NCBI GenBank assembly: GCA_963703355.1
Contig: OY969813.1
Location: forward strand, 744,001-808,000
DNA from: Puia sp963703355
GTDB taxonomy: Bacteria > Bacteroidota > Bacteroidia > Chitinophagales > Chitinophagaceae
Direction of reading: 5' to 3'
Length of the DNA: 64,000 bases
The notes below the pieces were generated by a model. That model was given only the letters and a program-made list of their open reading frames with translations, did no database searches and was not told the origin of the DNA. Positions 34,844 through 43,440 of this stretch are shown here, in pieces; the first letter of the stretch is position 1, and each line of letters starts with the position of its first letter. Both the position numbers and the translations under genes were made by a program.

Positions 34844-35513
34844 CATTATCGTAAACCTTCCCTTTTTCAGTACGAAGTGTACGGGCAGGAAATTTACTTA
34901 CAACACGATAATCATGTGTTGCCATGACAACCGTAGTTCCATATTCTTTTGAAATCTGAAATAACAACTGCATAATTTCATCAGAAGTCTCGGGATCCAG
35001 GTTTCCCGTGGGTTCGTCTGCAAGAATCAGTTTTGGAGAATTCAGCAATGCCCTTGCTATATCCACACGTTGCTGCTCTCCACCACTCATTTCATAGGGC
35101 ATTTTAAAACCTTTCGATTTTAATCCTACTTTGTCCAAAACATCATTGATCTTTTCAGTCATTAGTTTTTCATCTTTCCAGCCGGTAGCCTTCAAAACAA
35201 ATTTTAGATTGTCAACTACATTTCGGTCTGTTAAAAGCTGAAAATCCTGGAATACCACTCCCAGATTACGTCGCAAATACGGCACTTTTTTCCAGGTCAT
35301 CTCCCGAAGATTGAATCCCGCTACCGTCCCCTCCCCTTCCTTCAGGGTAAGATCTCCATACATAGTCTTAAGAAGGCTGGATTTCCCGGTGCCGGTTTTA
35401 CCCACCAGATAGACAAATTCCGCTTTATTCACGATGATATTTACATTTCCGAGTATCAACGTACCGGATTGGTAAATATTTACATTATTGAGCTCAACAA
35501 TTGGTTCGGCCAT
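34824..35513 (-). CDS. ftsE: Cell-division ABC ATPase FtsE
   Basis: The 229-residue protein has Walker A VGKTGTGKSSLLKT, a Q-loop in VVFQDFQLL, signature MSGGEQQRVDIARALL, Walker B LILADEPTGNLDPET and switch His in VMATHDYRV. The RRNLGVVFQDFQLLTDRNV and PTGNLD segments are typical of FtsE, which with FtsX controls septal peptidoglycan hydrolysis. ftsX is not adjacent here. A candidate promoter places transcription start within a few bases of the ATG at 35513, so the message may be almost leaderless. Its 3' end overlaps the convergent glycosyltransferase gene by 20 bp. Confidence 0.88.
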   Translation of the reverse strand: MAEPIVELNNVNIYQSGTLILGNVNIIVNKAEFVYLVGKTGTGKSSLLKTMYGDLTLKEGEGTVAGFNLREMTWKKVPYLRRNLGVVFQDFQLLTDRNVVDNLKFVLKATGWKDEKLMTEKINDVLDKVGLKSKGFKMPYEMSGGEQQRVDIARALLNSPKLILADEPTGNLDPETSDEIMQLLFQISKEYGTTVVMATHDYRVVSKFPARTLRTEKGKVYDNATISVQ

Positions 35514-35517
35514 GTTT

Positions 35518-35547
35518 CAAAGTTAAAGGGCAGCAGGGAATCAGCAA
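35518..35547 (-). promoter_or_regulatory. Candidate Bacteroidota promoter for ftsE
   Basis: On the minus strand a TTG (35545-35547, three of four bases of the -33 box) lies 19 bp from a perfect -7 box TAACTTTG (35518-35525). The -7 box ends only 4 bases before the ftsE ATG at 35513. Confidence 0.45.
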
Positions 35548-35639
35548 TGAATAAAATGATATAGGAAAGCTTGCAACTAAAAAATAAATGAGATATCTTA
35601 ACGTTTAGATCCAAACTACGAAATCTAAATATTGCACCT

Positions 35640-35726
35640 ATGAAATCTGCTCACAAACCATTCCTCGCTATTGTTGTATTATCCGTTATTGTTTTGTATA
35701 GCCTGATGGCCATTATCGGTTCCTAA
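35640..35726 (+). CDS. Possible 28-aa single-pass membrane peptide
   Basis: An ATG at 35640 opens a 28-codon frame ending in TAA (35724-35726). It encodes a short basic head (MKSAHKPF) followed by a continuous hydrophobic helix (LAIVVLSVIVLYSLMAIIGS). The composition is exactly that of a small membrane peptide, with positive charges on the expected cytoplasmic side. It lies alone between the divergent ftsE start and the convergent SprT-like gene, with which it shares 4 bp at the stop codons. No family is recognised; chance cannot be excluded for so short a frame. Confidence 0.5.
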   Translation: MKSAHKPFLAIVVLSVIVLYSLMAIIGS

Positions 35727-36346
35727 TCATTTATCAACTGATGAACTTCGTATACCGGACTAAATAAATACATTTTCCCGGATGAAATTTCTTTACACTC
35801 AATTCTTTTTCGGATTTGTTTTCCGCGTTTAAATAACTTTCCATCCGAAGTTTTAAATTGATCACCTTCCTCCAAATCTTCCACGAGGATTGTATTGTCC
35901 TTCCTGTCATAATTTTTTAAAACCCGCGTTAGATTTATGTCGGAACAACTACTGGCCGGCAGGTTGTGTAATGATTTTTTCAGTACATTTTGCAGATCTG
36001 CAGGAAACAACTTCAACTTCATAAAATCTTCCAATATTATCCTGTAAGAAAGTTTCCACTCCTTGCCATGTGAAAAAACAGTATTACCATATTGTTGAAA
36101 AGTGACCAGGTGTCCCAATTCATGTATCAGCGTAATCAGAAAGGCGTATTTGTTCAAACTTCCATTTACACTTATTCGATGGTGATCCCGTCCTGTTGCA
36201 TGTCTGTAGTCGCCCAAAATAGTTTTGCGACTTCTGGTGATCGTCAGGTGTACTTTGTATTTGTGCAGATACTCCAGCAACTTGCCGGATGAACCTTCTG
36301 GCAGAAAGTTTCCAAGAAATTCCAGGGGAGCTTCTTTTTTAGACAT
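35723..36346 (-). CDS. SprT-like domain zinc-metalloprotease-type protein
   Basis: The 207-residue protein has a SprT-like core: an N-terminal helix (SSGKLLEYLHKYKVHLTITR), a beta segment DYRHATGRDHHRISV, and the metal-binding HELGH (His75, Glu76, His79) in TLIHELGHLVTFQQYGN, then SHGKEWKLSYRIILEDF with a likely third His. A C-terminal beta-rich domain (VLKNYDRKDNTILVEDLEEG onward) has no clear zinc-ribbon cysteines. Such proteins relate to SprT/Spartan peptidases; activity is not known. It overlaps the upstream membrane-protein gene by 8 bp, so the two are translationally close. Confidence 0.8.
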   Translation of the reverse strand: MSKKEAPLEFLGNFLPEGSSGKLLEYLHKYKVHLTITRSRKTILGDYRHATGRDHHRISVNGSLNKYAFLITLIHELGHLVTFQQYGNTVFSHGKEWKLSYRIILEDFMKLKLFPADLQNVLKKSLHNLPASSCSDINLTRVLKNYDRKDNTILVEDLEEGDQFKTSDGKLFKRGKQIRKRIECKEISSGKMYLFSPVYEVHQLIND

Positions 36347-36740
36347 TTGGCTTTTTACTTTGTTTCAATACCGAACGTACTTCGATAAATGTGTACAAAA
36401 TATATAATCCGAAACACCCGAAAAGAGCCGGTTTATTTACATCTTTCTTAAATATATATATATAGATAAATGCGGCTACAGCCAGCACGAAAAATTTCAT
36501 GATGAAAGAACCATACATCAATCTCAGGAACACCTGCACGTTTTCATGCCGGACGGCCCTCATACTCATTCTAACGGAAACCCAGGAGACGAAGAAAAGT
36601 AGCAAATTTCCCAGAATCAACACGTTATAGTTAACAGTCGTTGAGGGGAAAACATATTGTAATGTAAAGAATAATACGCCCAGGGTCATAAACAGGAAAA
36701 TGACCTGTATGTCACCTTTGACAATACGACTTTTTTGCAT
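36339..36740 (-). CDS. Small four-TM membrane protein, AtpI-like in context
   Basis: The 133-residue product has about four hydrophobic segments (residues 11-29, 41-56, 76-96 and 102-119). In many Bacteroidota a protein of this size sits between bactofilin/AtpZ and the ATP synthase subunit a gene, and the layout here (bactofilin immediately upstream) is similar, but no ATP synthase genes follow. I therefore call it AtpI-like only from topology and context. It overlaps the SprT-like gene by 8 bp. Confidence 0.6.
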   Translation of the reverse strand: MQKSRIVKGDIQVIFLFMTLGVLFFTLQYVFPSTTVNYNVLILGNLLLFFVSWVSVRMSMRAVRHENVQVFLRLMYGSFIMKFFVLAVAAFIYIYIFKKDVNKPALFGCFGLYILYTFIEVRSVLKQSKKPNV

Positions 36741-36795
36741 GCATCTTCAGGATAAAAAATGTACGCAAAACTAAGTCTTTTTAGTCCAAAGCTTA

Positions 36796-37245
36796 TTATG
36801 ATATAGCCAGGGAAGGACTCTTCAGGTAATCGTCTTTTTGTGACGATGTACTGGATTTACCGGCACCTGTTACAGGCGTTTCCTGAATCATATGACATTG
36901 TCCATTAAAACTTGCGGCAGGCTCAATCTGCAACTTGGCAGAATAGAGGTTGCCATTTACCTGACAATTGCTTTTTAACTGGAGAAGCTCCTTTACCTTG
37001 ATGGTACCTGTTACTTTGCCCATTATATCAGCTTGCTGGCCACTTACATCGCCTTCTACTACTCCATTGGCGCCAATAATGACTTTAGAAGAGCAGATGA
37101 TATTGCCCACCAGCGTTCCGTCTATACGAAGGTCCCCGCTGCTTGTAATATCGCCTTTAAGTGAAGTCCCGCTGCCTATAAGACTGGCGCTACCCGTTGG
37201 TACAACAGACTCTGCTGTTTCAGATTTGGATTTGCTATTAAACAT
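36796..37245 (-). CDS. Bactofilin (polymer-forming cytoskeletal protein)
   Basis: The 149-residue protein has a disordered head (MFNSKSKSETAESVVPTG), then a right-handed beta-helix of short repeats: SLIGSGTSLKGDITSSGDLR, IDGTLVGNIICSSKVIIG, GVVEGDVSGQQADIMGKVTG, and LQLKSNCQVNGNLYSAKLQI. This is the bactofilin pattern. Bactofilins polymerise without nucleotide and position cell-wall enzymes or shape determinants at the inner membrane. It is preceded by a coiled-coil membrane protein gene with 12 bp between them and followed by a small membrane protein gene. Confidence 0.92.
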   Translation of the reverse strand: MFNSKSKSETAESVVPTGSASLIGSGTSLKGDITSSGDLRIDGTLVGNIICSSKVIIGANGVVEGDVSGQQADIMGKVTGTIKVKELLQLKSNCQVNGNLYSAKLQIEPAASFNGQCHMIQETPVTGAGKSSTSSQKDDYLKSPSLAIS

Positions 37246-37257
37246 TGGTATCAGATT

Positions 37258-37653
37258 TTAATCGTCTATTTTTTCCGTTTTCGGAATTTTAAGGCCCGTT
37301 GTATCGAGTTTTACCGCACTACTGCCCTCCAATACATTTTTCAAACTCTGAAAATACTGCTCCCGGTACCTCATCTCCTGCTCTAACGAATCAGTTCGTA
37401 TTTTTAGTTCACGCAACTCCGTAGTATTATTTAAATCACCGTACCCGGGTATATAAAGTTTTAATGGAGTAAACACAATCAAAGCCACTGTTAGTCCGGT
37501 GAGTAACACAAAAACCGTGCTGAGAAAAACATATACACTGAGTCTTGAAAGTTTGAAAGTGACAACTTCTTCATAGGTGTCGTCGTTCATTACGACCAGC
37601 CTGTACCGGTTCTGCAATCTTTTTAATGTGGAATTGGCATCGAATTTGGCCAT
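37258..37653 (-). CDS. Single-pass coiled-coil membrane protein, bactofilin partner without M23 domain
   Basis: The 131-residue product starts MAKFDANSTLKRLQNRYRLV and holds VMNDDTYEEVVTFKLSRLSV, one membrane helix (VYVFLSTVFVLLTGLTVALI, about 48-67), then FTPLKLYIPGYGDLNNTTEL and a short coiled coil. This matches the N-terminal part of Bacteroidota M23 metallopeptidases that neighbour bactofilin, but the frame ends before any M23 catalytic motif. It may be a stand-alone membrane adaptor for bactofilin (inference). Start at 37653 is preferred to 37668. It is divergent from the PorW/SprE-like gene. Confidence 0.7.
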   Translation of the reverse strand: MAKFDANSTLKRLQNRYRLVVMNDDTYEEVVTFKLSRLSVYVFLSTVFVLLTGLTVALIVFTPLKLYIPGYGDLNNTTELRELKIRTDSLEQEMRYREQYFQSLKNVLEGSSAVKLDTTGLKIPKTEKIDD

Positions 37654-37793
37654 ATGGGGATATTGCATTCCAAATATAACAAGTTATTGGTTTGCAGGTT
37701 AAAACAGCCTTAAATTGGCAGTTTTTTAAAATAAAAAGCAGGTTTATCAGTTAATAACAATTTAGTTTGCATGGCAATCCTAAAGGGCGAAGG

Positions 37794-40778
37794 GTGAAAC
37801 AAATCGTTACTTCAGTAATATGTTTTAGTTTTTTCTTTTATCTGAATGGATTCAGTCAGGAGGGAATTGACTTTAATTTAAAGAAGCCGGAAAAATACGA
37901 AAACCGGACACTGGGATACGAAAAAACGACCGAAACAAAATGGACGGTTCCAAGGGCCTTTCTTCAAAATACGATTACCCAATATAATTTCTACTTCAAC
38001 GCCAATAATAAACTGAACGAAGTGTTGGCGAGGGCAAAGGCCCAATTCAAGGAAGATTATACGCAACTGCTGCCTTTTTACAACTATACATTGGAAATCA
38101 CTTCAAAAGATAAGCGAAACCTGGATTCTATACTGGATAAAGTAAACTCGGCCATTCTTCTGCGGGATCTGCGTAACAGTTGGGCAGATAATCTATGGAT
38201 GCTGATGGGCAGGGCTTATTTTTATAAAAATAACCTGGATTCAGCCCATATTCTGTTTCAATTTGTGAACTACGCCTTTGCTCCCCGCGATCCGGATGGC
38301 TATCCGCTTCCGATAGGAAGCAATCAGGAAGAGGGTGGAAATGCATTTACTATTTCCACGAATGAAAAAAGAAATATTGCAAAGACGGTATTCAGCCAGC
38401 CACCCAGTCGCAATGAATCATTTATATGGCAGATCCGCACCTATCTCCAACAGGAAAAATTATCGAAAGGGGCTGTCCTGATAGAAGTTCTTAAGAATGA
38501 TCCTAATTTTCCAAAACGTTTGCAACCATCCCTTCATGAAATGCAGGCGCTTTGGTTTTATAAAATTAAAGAGTGGGATAGCGCGGCTCATCATCTTTCT
38601 CTCGCGTTAGACAACACTACGGACCAGGGAGAAAAGGCGCGTTGGGAATTTCTGATTGGACAGTTATATGACCGTACCGGCAATCCTGCAGAATCGAAAA
38701 TATGGTTTGAAAGATCTTCCACAAATACCCTCGACCCCGCGCTTCAGGTATACGCCCGCCTGAATGCCATTCGACAAAACAAAGGTCTCGGTGCAAAAGG
38801 AGATTATATTCAGAAAAACCTGGACGCACTTAAGCGTATGGCAAGAAAAGAAATTTATGAACCTTATCTGGATGTTATATATTATGTGGCTGCTGAAATG
38901 GAACTCGAAAGAAACAACAAATCGGCGGCAAAAATATTATATAAAAAATGTATTGAACACGCAAATGGACTGGGTTATAACAGAGACCGGGCCTTTCTGA
39001 AACTGGGCTGGATCTTCATGGATGATAAAATGTACCCCGAAGCAAAGTATACCTACGATAGTATTAATGTGAGTAATCCTAACATCGCAGATTCTCTAAA
39101 AATATTACTGGACAGAAAACAGGCGCTGAGTCATATTGTTCCCCAGATTCTTATCATCAGAAGACAGGATAGCCTTCAAAGAATCGCCGAAATGACCCCG
39201 GAAGAAAGAGAAGCGTACATAAAAAAGATACTGCGGGCTTATCGTAAACAGCAGGGTCTTAAAGAGGATGACTTCAACGGAGGCTCGGGTGGTTATGGTT
39301 TCAATACCAATTCTACTAATGTCGATATGTTTAATTCAAACGGAACGGGCGATTGGTATTTTTATAATCAGGCTGTGAAGGCAAAGGGATACAACGATTT
39401 CAAGTCTAAATGGGGAAATCGCCCAAATGTTGATAACTGGGAGGTGCAATCGTTGATCAACAGGCAAATTACTGGTCTCACACCGGCCAGCAATTTACGT
39501 TTGAACGGATCGGAAGCAAACCCCACAAATGTGGCTCCAGCCGCTGCACGTCTTACAGCTCAGGCTTTGTTGGAAGCCGTTCCTCTTACTCCGGAAAAGA
39601 TGAAAAAATCGAGGGATTCCGTGGAAAACGCGCTTTTCGTTCTTGGCAAATCGCTGCAGGATTATATACCTGATTATCGTTCAGCAATCAAAACTTATGA
39701 TACGCTGGAAACCAGATTTCCGGACTCAAGATTTTATCAGGAAGCATTATTTAATCAATACTACTGTTATATACATTTAAATGACTCTGCAGATGCCGCC
39801 CGTATTCTGGCCCTTATGAAACAAAAATACCCGTCAGGAAGGTATATTGCCCTGATTGAAAACCCACAAAAAGGTTCGGAAGATCTGCCGGTCCGCACCC
39901 TGGCAACAAAGGCCTATGAACAGGTTTACGAGAATTTAATAGAAGGGAATTTTGATGAGGCTGCTGCAGAAAAGTTAAAGCTCGACAGCATGTATGGCGA
40001 AAAATACTGGACCCCTCAGTTATTGTACATCGAAGCGCTATATTATATACATTACCGGTATGATAGCATTGGCAAAACGACCCTTAATAAAATTATCAAC
40101 ACGTATCAGGGAACTGTTATCGCTGCAAAAGCAAAAAATGTTTTGAGGGTATTAAACGAGCGTGAAAGAATTGAAAATTATCTGAGAACCCTGCATGTTA
40201 CAAGAATGCCGGAAGACAGCATAGCACGTGTAGCGAACGGTAATAATCAGCCGGCGAATGTTATTCATCAACCAGCACCTGCAAAACCTTCACCAGTGAA
40301 TCCTGTGAGCAAAGACAGTAATCAGGTGGTCATAAAAAAACCCGATTCGTTGCAGTTAAAAAAACAATCGCTGTTTATTTCTCCATATACCTGGGCCCCG
40401 GACAATCCGCAATCCGTTGTATTGGTGATGACCAAAGTGGATCCGGTTTATGTTACGGAATCGAAAAACGCGTTCGACCGTTACAACCGGGAAAACTTTT
40501 ATGGAAAAAATTATGAAACCAGCCAGCTTGCACTGAGTGATTCTACCAAAATGATGATCATTCAGGGTTTTGACAATGCTGCGTCTGCATTAACGTATTT
40601 GGATAAAGCAAGCAACGCGGCACCCCGGGAAATCATACCCTGGCTGCCTCAGTCGAAATTCTTCTTCGTGATTATTGACAATCAGAACCTGGAGATTTTG
40701 AAAACAAATAAAGACATTAAATTATATCAGAAATTTTTGTCGGTTTATGCCCCGGATAAATTTCCACCGGGAAAGTAA
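37794..40778 (+). CDS. PorW/SprE-like TPR lipoprotein or exported protein of the type IX secretion/gliding apparatus
   Basis: The 994-residue protein has a signal peptide (MKQIVTSVICFSFFFYLNGF) and long stretches of TPR-type helices, for example NLWMLMGRAYFYKNNLDSAH, ALWFYKIKEWDSAAHHLSLA, DRAFLKLGWIFMDDKMYPEA and YRSAIKTYDTLETRFPDSRF. A Pro/Lys-rich linker (about 825-860) leads to a C-terminal domain (PQSVVLVMTKVDPVYVTESK, KFFFVIIDNQNLEILKTNKD). Architecture and size match PorW/SprE, needed for type IX secretion and gliding in Bacteroidota. The GTG at 37794 starts the signal peptide; a TTG at 37767 is less likely. PBP1A follows 39 bp later. Confidence 0.82.
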   Translation: MKQIVTSVICFSFFFYLNGFSQEGIDFNLKKPEKYENRTLGYEKTTETKWTVPRAFLQNTITQYNFYFNANNKLNEVLARAKAQFKEDYTQLLPFYNYTLEITSKDKRNLDSILDKVNSAILLRDLRNSWADNLWMLMGRAYFYKNNLDSAHILFQFVNYAFAPRDPDGYPLPIGSNQEEGGNAFTISTNEKRNIAKTVFSQPPSRNESFIWQIRTYLQQEKLSKGAVLIEVLKNDPNFPKRLQPSLHEMQALWFYKIKEWDSAAHHLSLALDNTTDQGEKARWEFLIGQLYDRTGNPAESKIWFERSSTNTLDPALQVYARLNAIRQNKGLGAKGDYIQKNLDALKRMARKEIYEPYLDVIYYVAAEMELERNNKSAAKILYKKCIEHANGLGYNRDRAFLKLGWIFMDDKMYPEAKYTYDSINVSNPNIADSLKILLDRKQALSHIVPQILIIRRQDSLQRIAEMTPEEREAYIKKILRAYRKQQGLKEDDFNGGSGGYGFNTNSTNVDMFNSNGTGDWYFYNQAVKAKGYNDFKSKWGNRPNVDNWEVQSLINRQITGLTPASNLRLNGSEANPTNVAPAAARLTAQALLEAVPLTPEKMKKSRDSVENALFVLGKSLQDYIPDYRSAIKTYDTLETRFPDSRFYQEALFNQYYCYIHLNDSADAARILALMKQKYPSGRYIALIENPQKGSEDLPVRTLATKAYEQVYENLIEGNFDEAAAEKLKLDSMYGEKYWTPQLLYIEALYYIHYRYDSIGKTTLNKIINTYQGTVIAAKAKNVLRVLNERERIENYLRTLHVTRMPEDSIARVANGNNQPANVIHQPAPAKPSPVNPVSKDSNQVVIKKPDSLQLKKQSLFISPYTWAPDNPQSVVLVMTKVDPVYVTESKNAFDRYNRENFYGKNYETSQLALSDSTKMMIIQGFDNAASALTYLDKASNAAPREIIPWLPQSKFFFVIIDNQNLEILKTNKDIKLYQKFLSVYAPDKFPPGK

Positions 40779-40817
40779 ACTTTCAAAAAATAACATCATT
40801 TCTATAATACAGATATT

Positions 40818-43208
40818 ATGCGTAAGGCGAATCCAATATTCTGGAAATTCTTTTTTGTTTGTCTCGGGGCATTTATTCTTTTGTTGGTACTCATCAATTT
40901 CGGTGTATTCGGTCCGCTGCCTTCATTGAAAGAACTGGAAAACCCTTCCATTATGCTGGCATCCGAAGTATATGCGGATGATGGTACACTTATGGGGAAA
41001 TATTACAAGGACAAAAGCAACAGAAGCAATGTAGAATATCACGACATCTCAAAAAATGCAATAAACGCCCTTGTTTCAACAGAAGACAAAAGATTCTACG
41101 ATCATTCGGGCATTGACGGCATGGGTGTTCTGCGTGCAGTAGCAAAGCTGGGAAGAGATGGAGGCGGAAGTACCATTACGCAACAGCTTGCCAAATATAT
41201 GCTGGGTCAGGGATCTCATAATATGGTGAGGAGAGGAATTGAAAAACTGAAAGAATGGATTACAGCTGTTCGTCTCGAAAGAAATTTTACCAAGGAAGAA
41301 ATTCTTGCATTGTACCTGAATGCCGTGCCATTTGGCGATAACGTATATGGTATACGGAACGCCAGTCGCACATTTTTTCAAAAGGAACCGGATCAGCTTT
41401 CGGTAGATGAAGCAGCAATGCTTATCGGTATGCTTAGCGGAAATGCTTTATACAATCCCAGGAAAAACCCAAAAGCTGCCATTGAACGGCGGAATATCGT
41501 GATCAACCGGATGGTGGAGAGTAATTTCATTACAGAAGAAGCGGGCCGTAATTTTAAATTGAAACCCATTGATCTGAATTATAGAAAACTCGATGAAAAC
41601 AATGGATTGGCCCCATACTTCCGGGATGTTATCCGGGATGACTTGAAGAAATGGTGTAAGGAACATAAAAATCCGGCAACCGGAGAATCCTATGATCTCT
41701 ATGAAGATGGACTCCGGATTTATACTACCATCAACCCACGCATGCAACTGTATGCTGAAGAAGCTGTGGCCAAACAAGTACCCGGTCTGCAAAAAGTACT
41801 GAATGCACAGACATCTATAAAACGGGGACTGGTGTGGAAAGACCATTCAAATATCCTGGAATCCCTCATCCGGCATACAGAACGCTGGCAAAATATGGAA
41901 GATGACGGAATACCTGCCGCTGAGATCAGGAAGTCTTTTGATCAGCCGATTCAGATGAAGGTATTTGCCTGGAACTCACGACGCGAAACAGACACTGTGA
42001 TGTCGCCCCTGGATTCCATCAAATACAATCATCAAATGATGCAAACAGCTTTTCTCGCTATGGATCCCATGAGCGGTGCGGTTAAAGCATGGATTGGAGG
42101 AATAGATTTTAAGACCTATAAATTCGATCATGCCAATCTGAATACAAAGAGGCAGGTAGGATCATCAATTAAACCATTACTCTATTCCGACGCGATAGAG
42201 GATGCGGGATTTACACCGCAAACTATCGTTGACAATGAAGCGCAATATTTTGACGGATTCGGCCTGGTACCTGCGGGGGGAAAATGTAAAATGGATCCTC
42301 AGGTTACAATGGCCACTGCACTTGCCTACTCTTTAAATTGTGCGTCCGCTTCGATTATGAAGTCCGTTACACCGAAACGTTTTGTGGATTTCCTTCATAA
42401 TATCAATATAAAATCAAAAATGGAACCCTATCCCAGTCTTTGTCTGGGCGCCATAGAGATTTCTCTGTACGAAATGCTTTGGGGTTACACCATGTTTCCG
42501 TCAGGTGGCTTTAGCACCAAACCATTTTATATTTTGAGGATAGAAGATAAAAATGGCAACGTACTCGACCGTTTTGACACAGAAAGAAAAGAAGTGATTA
42601 GTCAGAATACAGCCTATACGATGTGCCGCATGATGCAGGGTACTGTAGACATTGGTACCGCGGCGGGTATGCGGGATCGTCTCGGACTGTCAGAAATGGG
42701 TGGTAAAACAGGTACCACACAAAACAACACGGATGCCTGGTTTATAGGTTTCACACCTCAATTACTTGCAGGAGTATGGATTGGATGTGACGATAATTTC
42801 ATAAGGCTTGACGGAGGACTGGGTGAAGGTGGAAGAGCAGCTCGTCCTATATGGGAATATTTCTATGCAAAAACAGCAGCTGATAAAGATGTTGGATTGA
42901 ACCGCAAAGCACGATTTGTTCAACCTGAAAATATGAAGGCAGACATGATGTATGATTATTCCCACATCATCGATCAGACCGCGACCCCTGGTGCTGAAGG
43001 CGACAATCAGGGAAATGGAAATGCCAATCAGTACCTGGACACCAGCTCTCCACATGTGCCGGTGGATTCCAGACTTTCACCCGATGAACAACGCGTACTC
43101 GATGAAGCCAACGGTTCGAAAAAAAAAACTGAATCCTTGAAATCAACTACGGTACCGCAGGAAAAAAAGAAAAAGGGGTTTTTCAAAAGATTATTTGGGG
43201 GAAAGTAA
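40818..43208 (+). CDS. Penicillin-binding protein 1A-type peptidoglycan synthase
   Basis: The 796-residue bifunctional enzyme has one N-terminal membrane helix (residues 9-30), a GT51 transglycosylase domain with STEDKRFYDHSG (catalytic Glu89), GGSTITQQLAK, LERNFTKEEILALYLN and a transpeptidase domain with SxxK in VGSSIKPLLY (Ser449, Lys452), SxN in YSLNCAS and KTGTT in GGKTGTTQNNTDAW. The tail is long and basic (KKKTESLKST, KKKKGFFKRLFGGK), which may bind acidic membrane or wall polymers. It polymerises and cross-links peptidoglycan in the periplasm. It follows the PorW/SprE-like gene and is probably co-transcribed. Confidence 0.93.
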   Translation: MRKANPIFWKFFFVCLGAFILLLVLINFGVFGPLPSLKELENPSIMLASEVYADDGTLMGKYYKDKSNRSNVEYHDISKNAINALVSTEDKRFYDHSGIDGMGVLRAVAKLGRDGGGSTITQQLAKYMLGQGSHNMVRRGIEKLKEWITAVRLERNFTKEEILALYLNAVPFGDNVYGIRNASRTFFQKEPDQLSVDEAAMLIGMLSGNALYNPRKNPKAAIERRNIVINRMVESNFITEEAGRNFKLKPIDLNYRKLDENNGLAPYFRDVIRDDLKKWCKEHKNPATGESYDLYEDGLRIYTTINPRMQLYAEEAVAKQVPGLQKVLNAQTSIKRGLVWKDHSNILESLIRHTERWQNMEDDGIPAAEIRKSFDQPIQMKVFAWNSRRETDTVMSPLDSIKYNHQMMQTAFLAMDPMSGAVKAWIGGIDFKTYKFDHANLNTKRQVGSSIKPLLYSDAIEDAGFTPQTIVDNEAQYFDGFGLVPAGGKCKMDPQVTMATALAYSLNCASASIMKSVTPKRFVDFLHNINIKSKMEPYPSLCLGAIEISLYEMLWGYTMFPSGGFSTKPFYILRIEDKNGNVLDRFDTERKEVISQNTAYTMCRMMQGTVDIGTAAGMRDRLGLSEMGGKTGTTQNNTDAWFIGFTPQLLAGVWIGCDDNFIRLDGGLGEGGRAARPIWEYFYAKTAADKDVGLNRKARFVQPENMKADMMYDYSHIIDQTATPGAEGDNQGNGNANQYLDTSSPHVPVDSRLSPDEQRVLDEANGSKKKTESLKSTTVPQEKKKKGFFKRLFGGK

Positions 43209-43253
43209 AACCTGTGAAACGCCAACCCGGGTTATTACTCTCCGAAATCGTTA

Positions 43254-43291
43254 AATAAAAAAAATCCCTCTCGTAAATTACGAGAGGGATT
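43254..43291 (-). terminator. Rho-independent terminator for the tRNA-fMet gene
   Basis: A perfect 13-bp stem (43263-43275 with 43279-43291, 3-base AAT loop) lies 3 bases beyond the tRNA 3' end and is followed on the minus strand by a run of eight T (43257-43264 on the plus strand as A). It is orientated for the tRNA, not for PBP1A, which ends at 43208. Confidence 0.9.
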
Positions 43292-43294
43292 CTG

Positions 43295-43366
<72 letters not shown>

Positions 43367-43376
43367 ATGTGGACTG

Positions 43377-43408
43377 CAAATTTACGATCGTGTCAGCTAC
43401 CATCCAAA
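43377..43408 (-). promoter_or_regulatory. Consensus Bacteroidota sigma-A-type promoter of tRNA-fMet
   Basis: On the minus strand TTTG (43405-43408) is followed after exactly 20 bp by TAAATTTG (43377-43384), a perfect match to the TTTG/TANNTTTG consensus. The expected start of transcription lies a few bases before the tRNA 5' end at 43366. Confidence 0.85.
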
Positions 43409-43440
43409 CTAATTTTAATCTGCTCGCTTACCTTTAAGAC

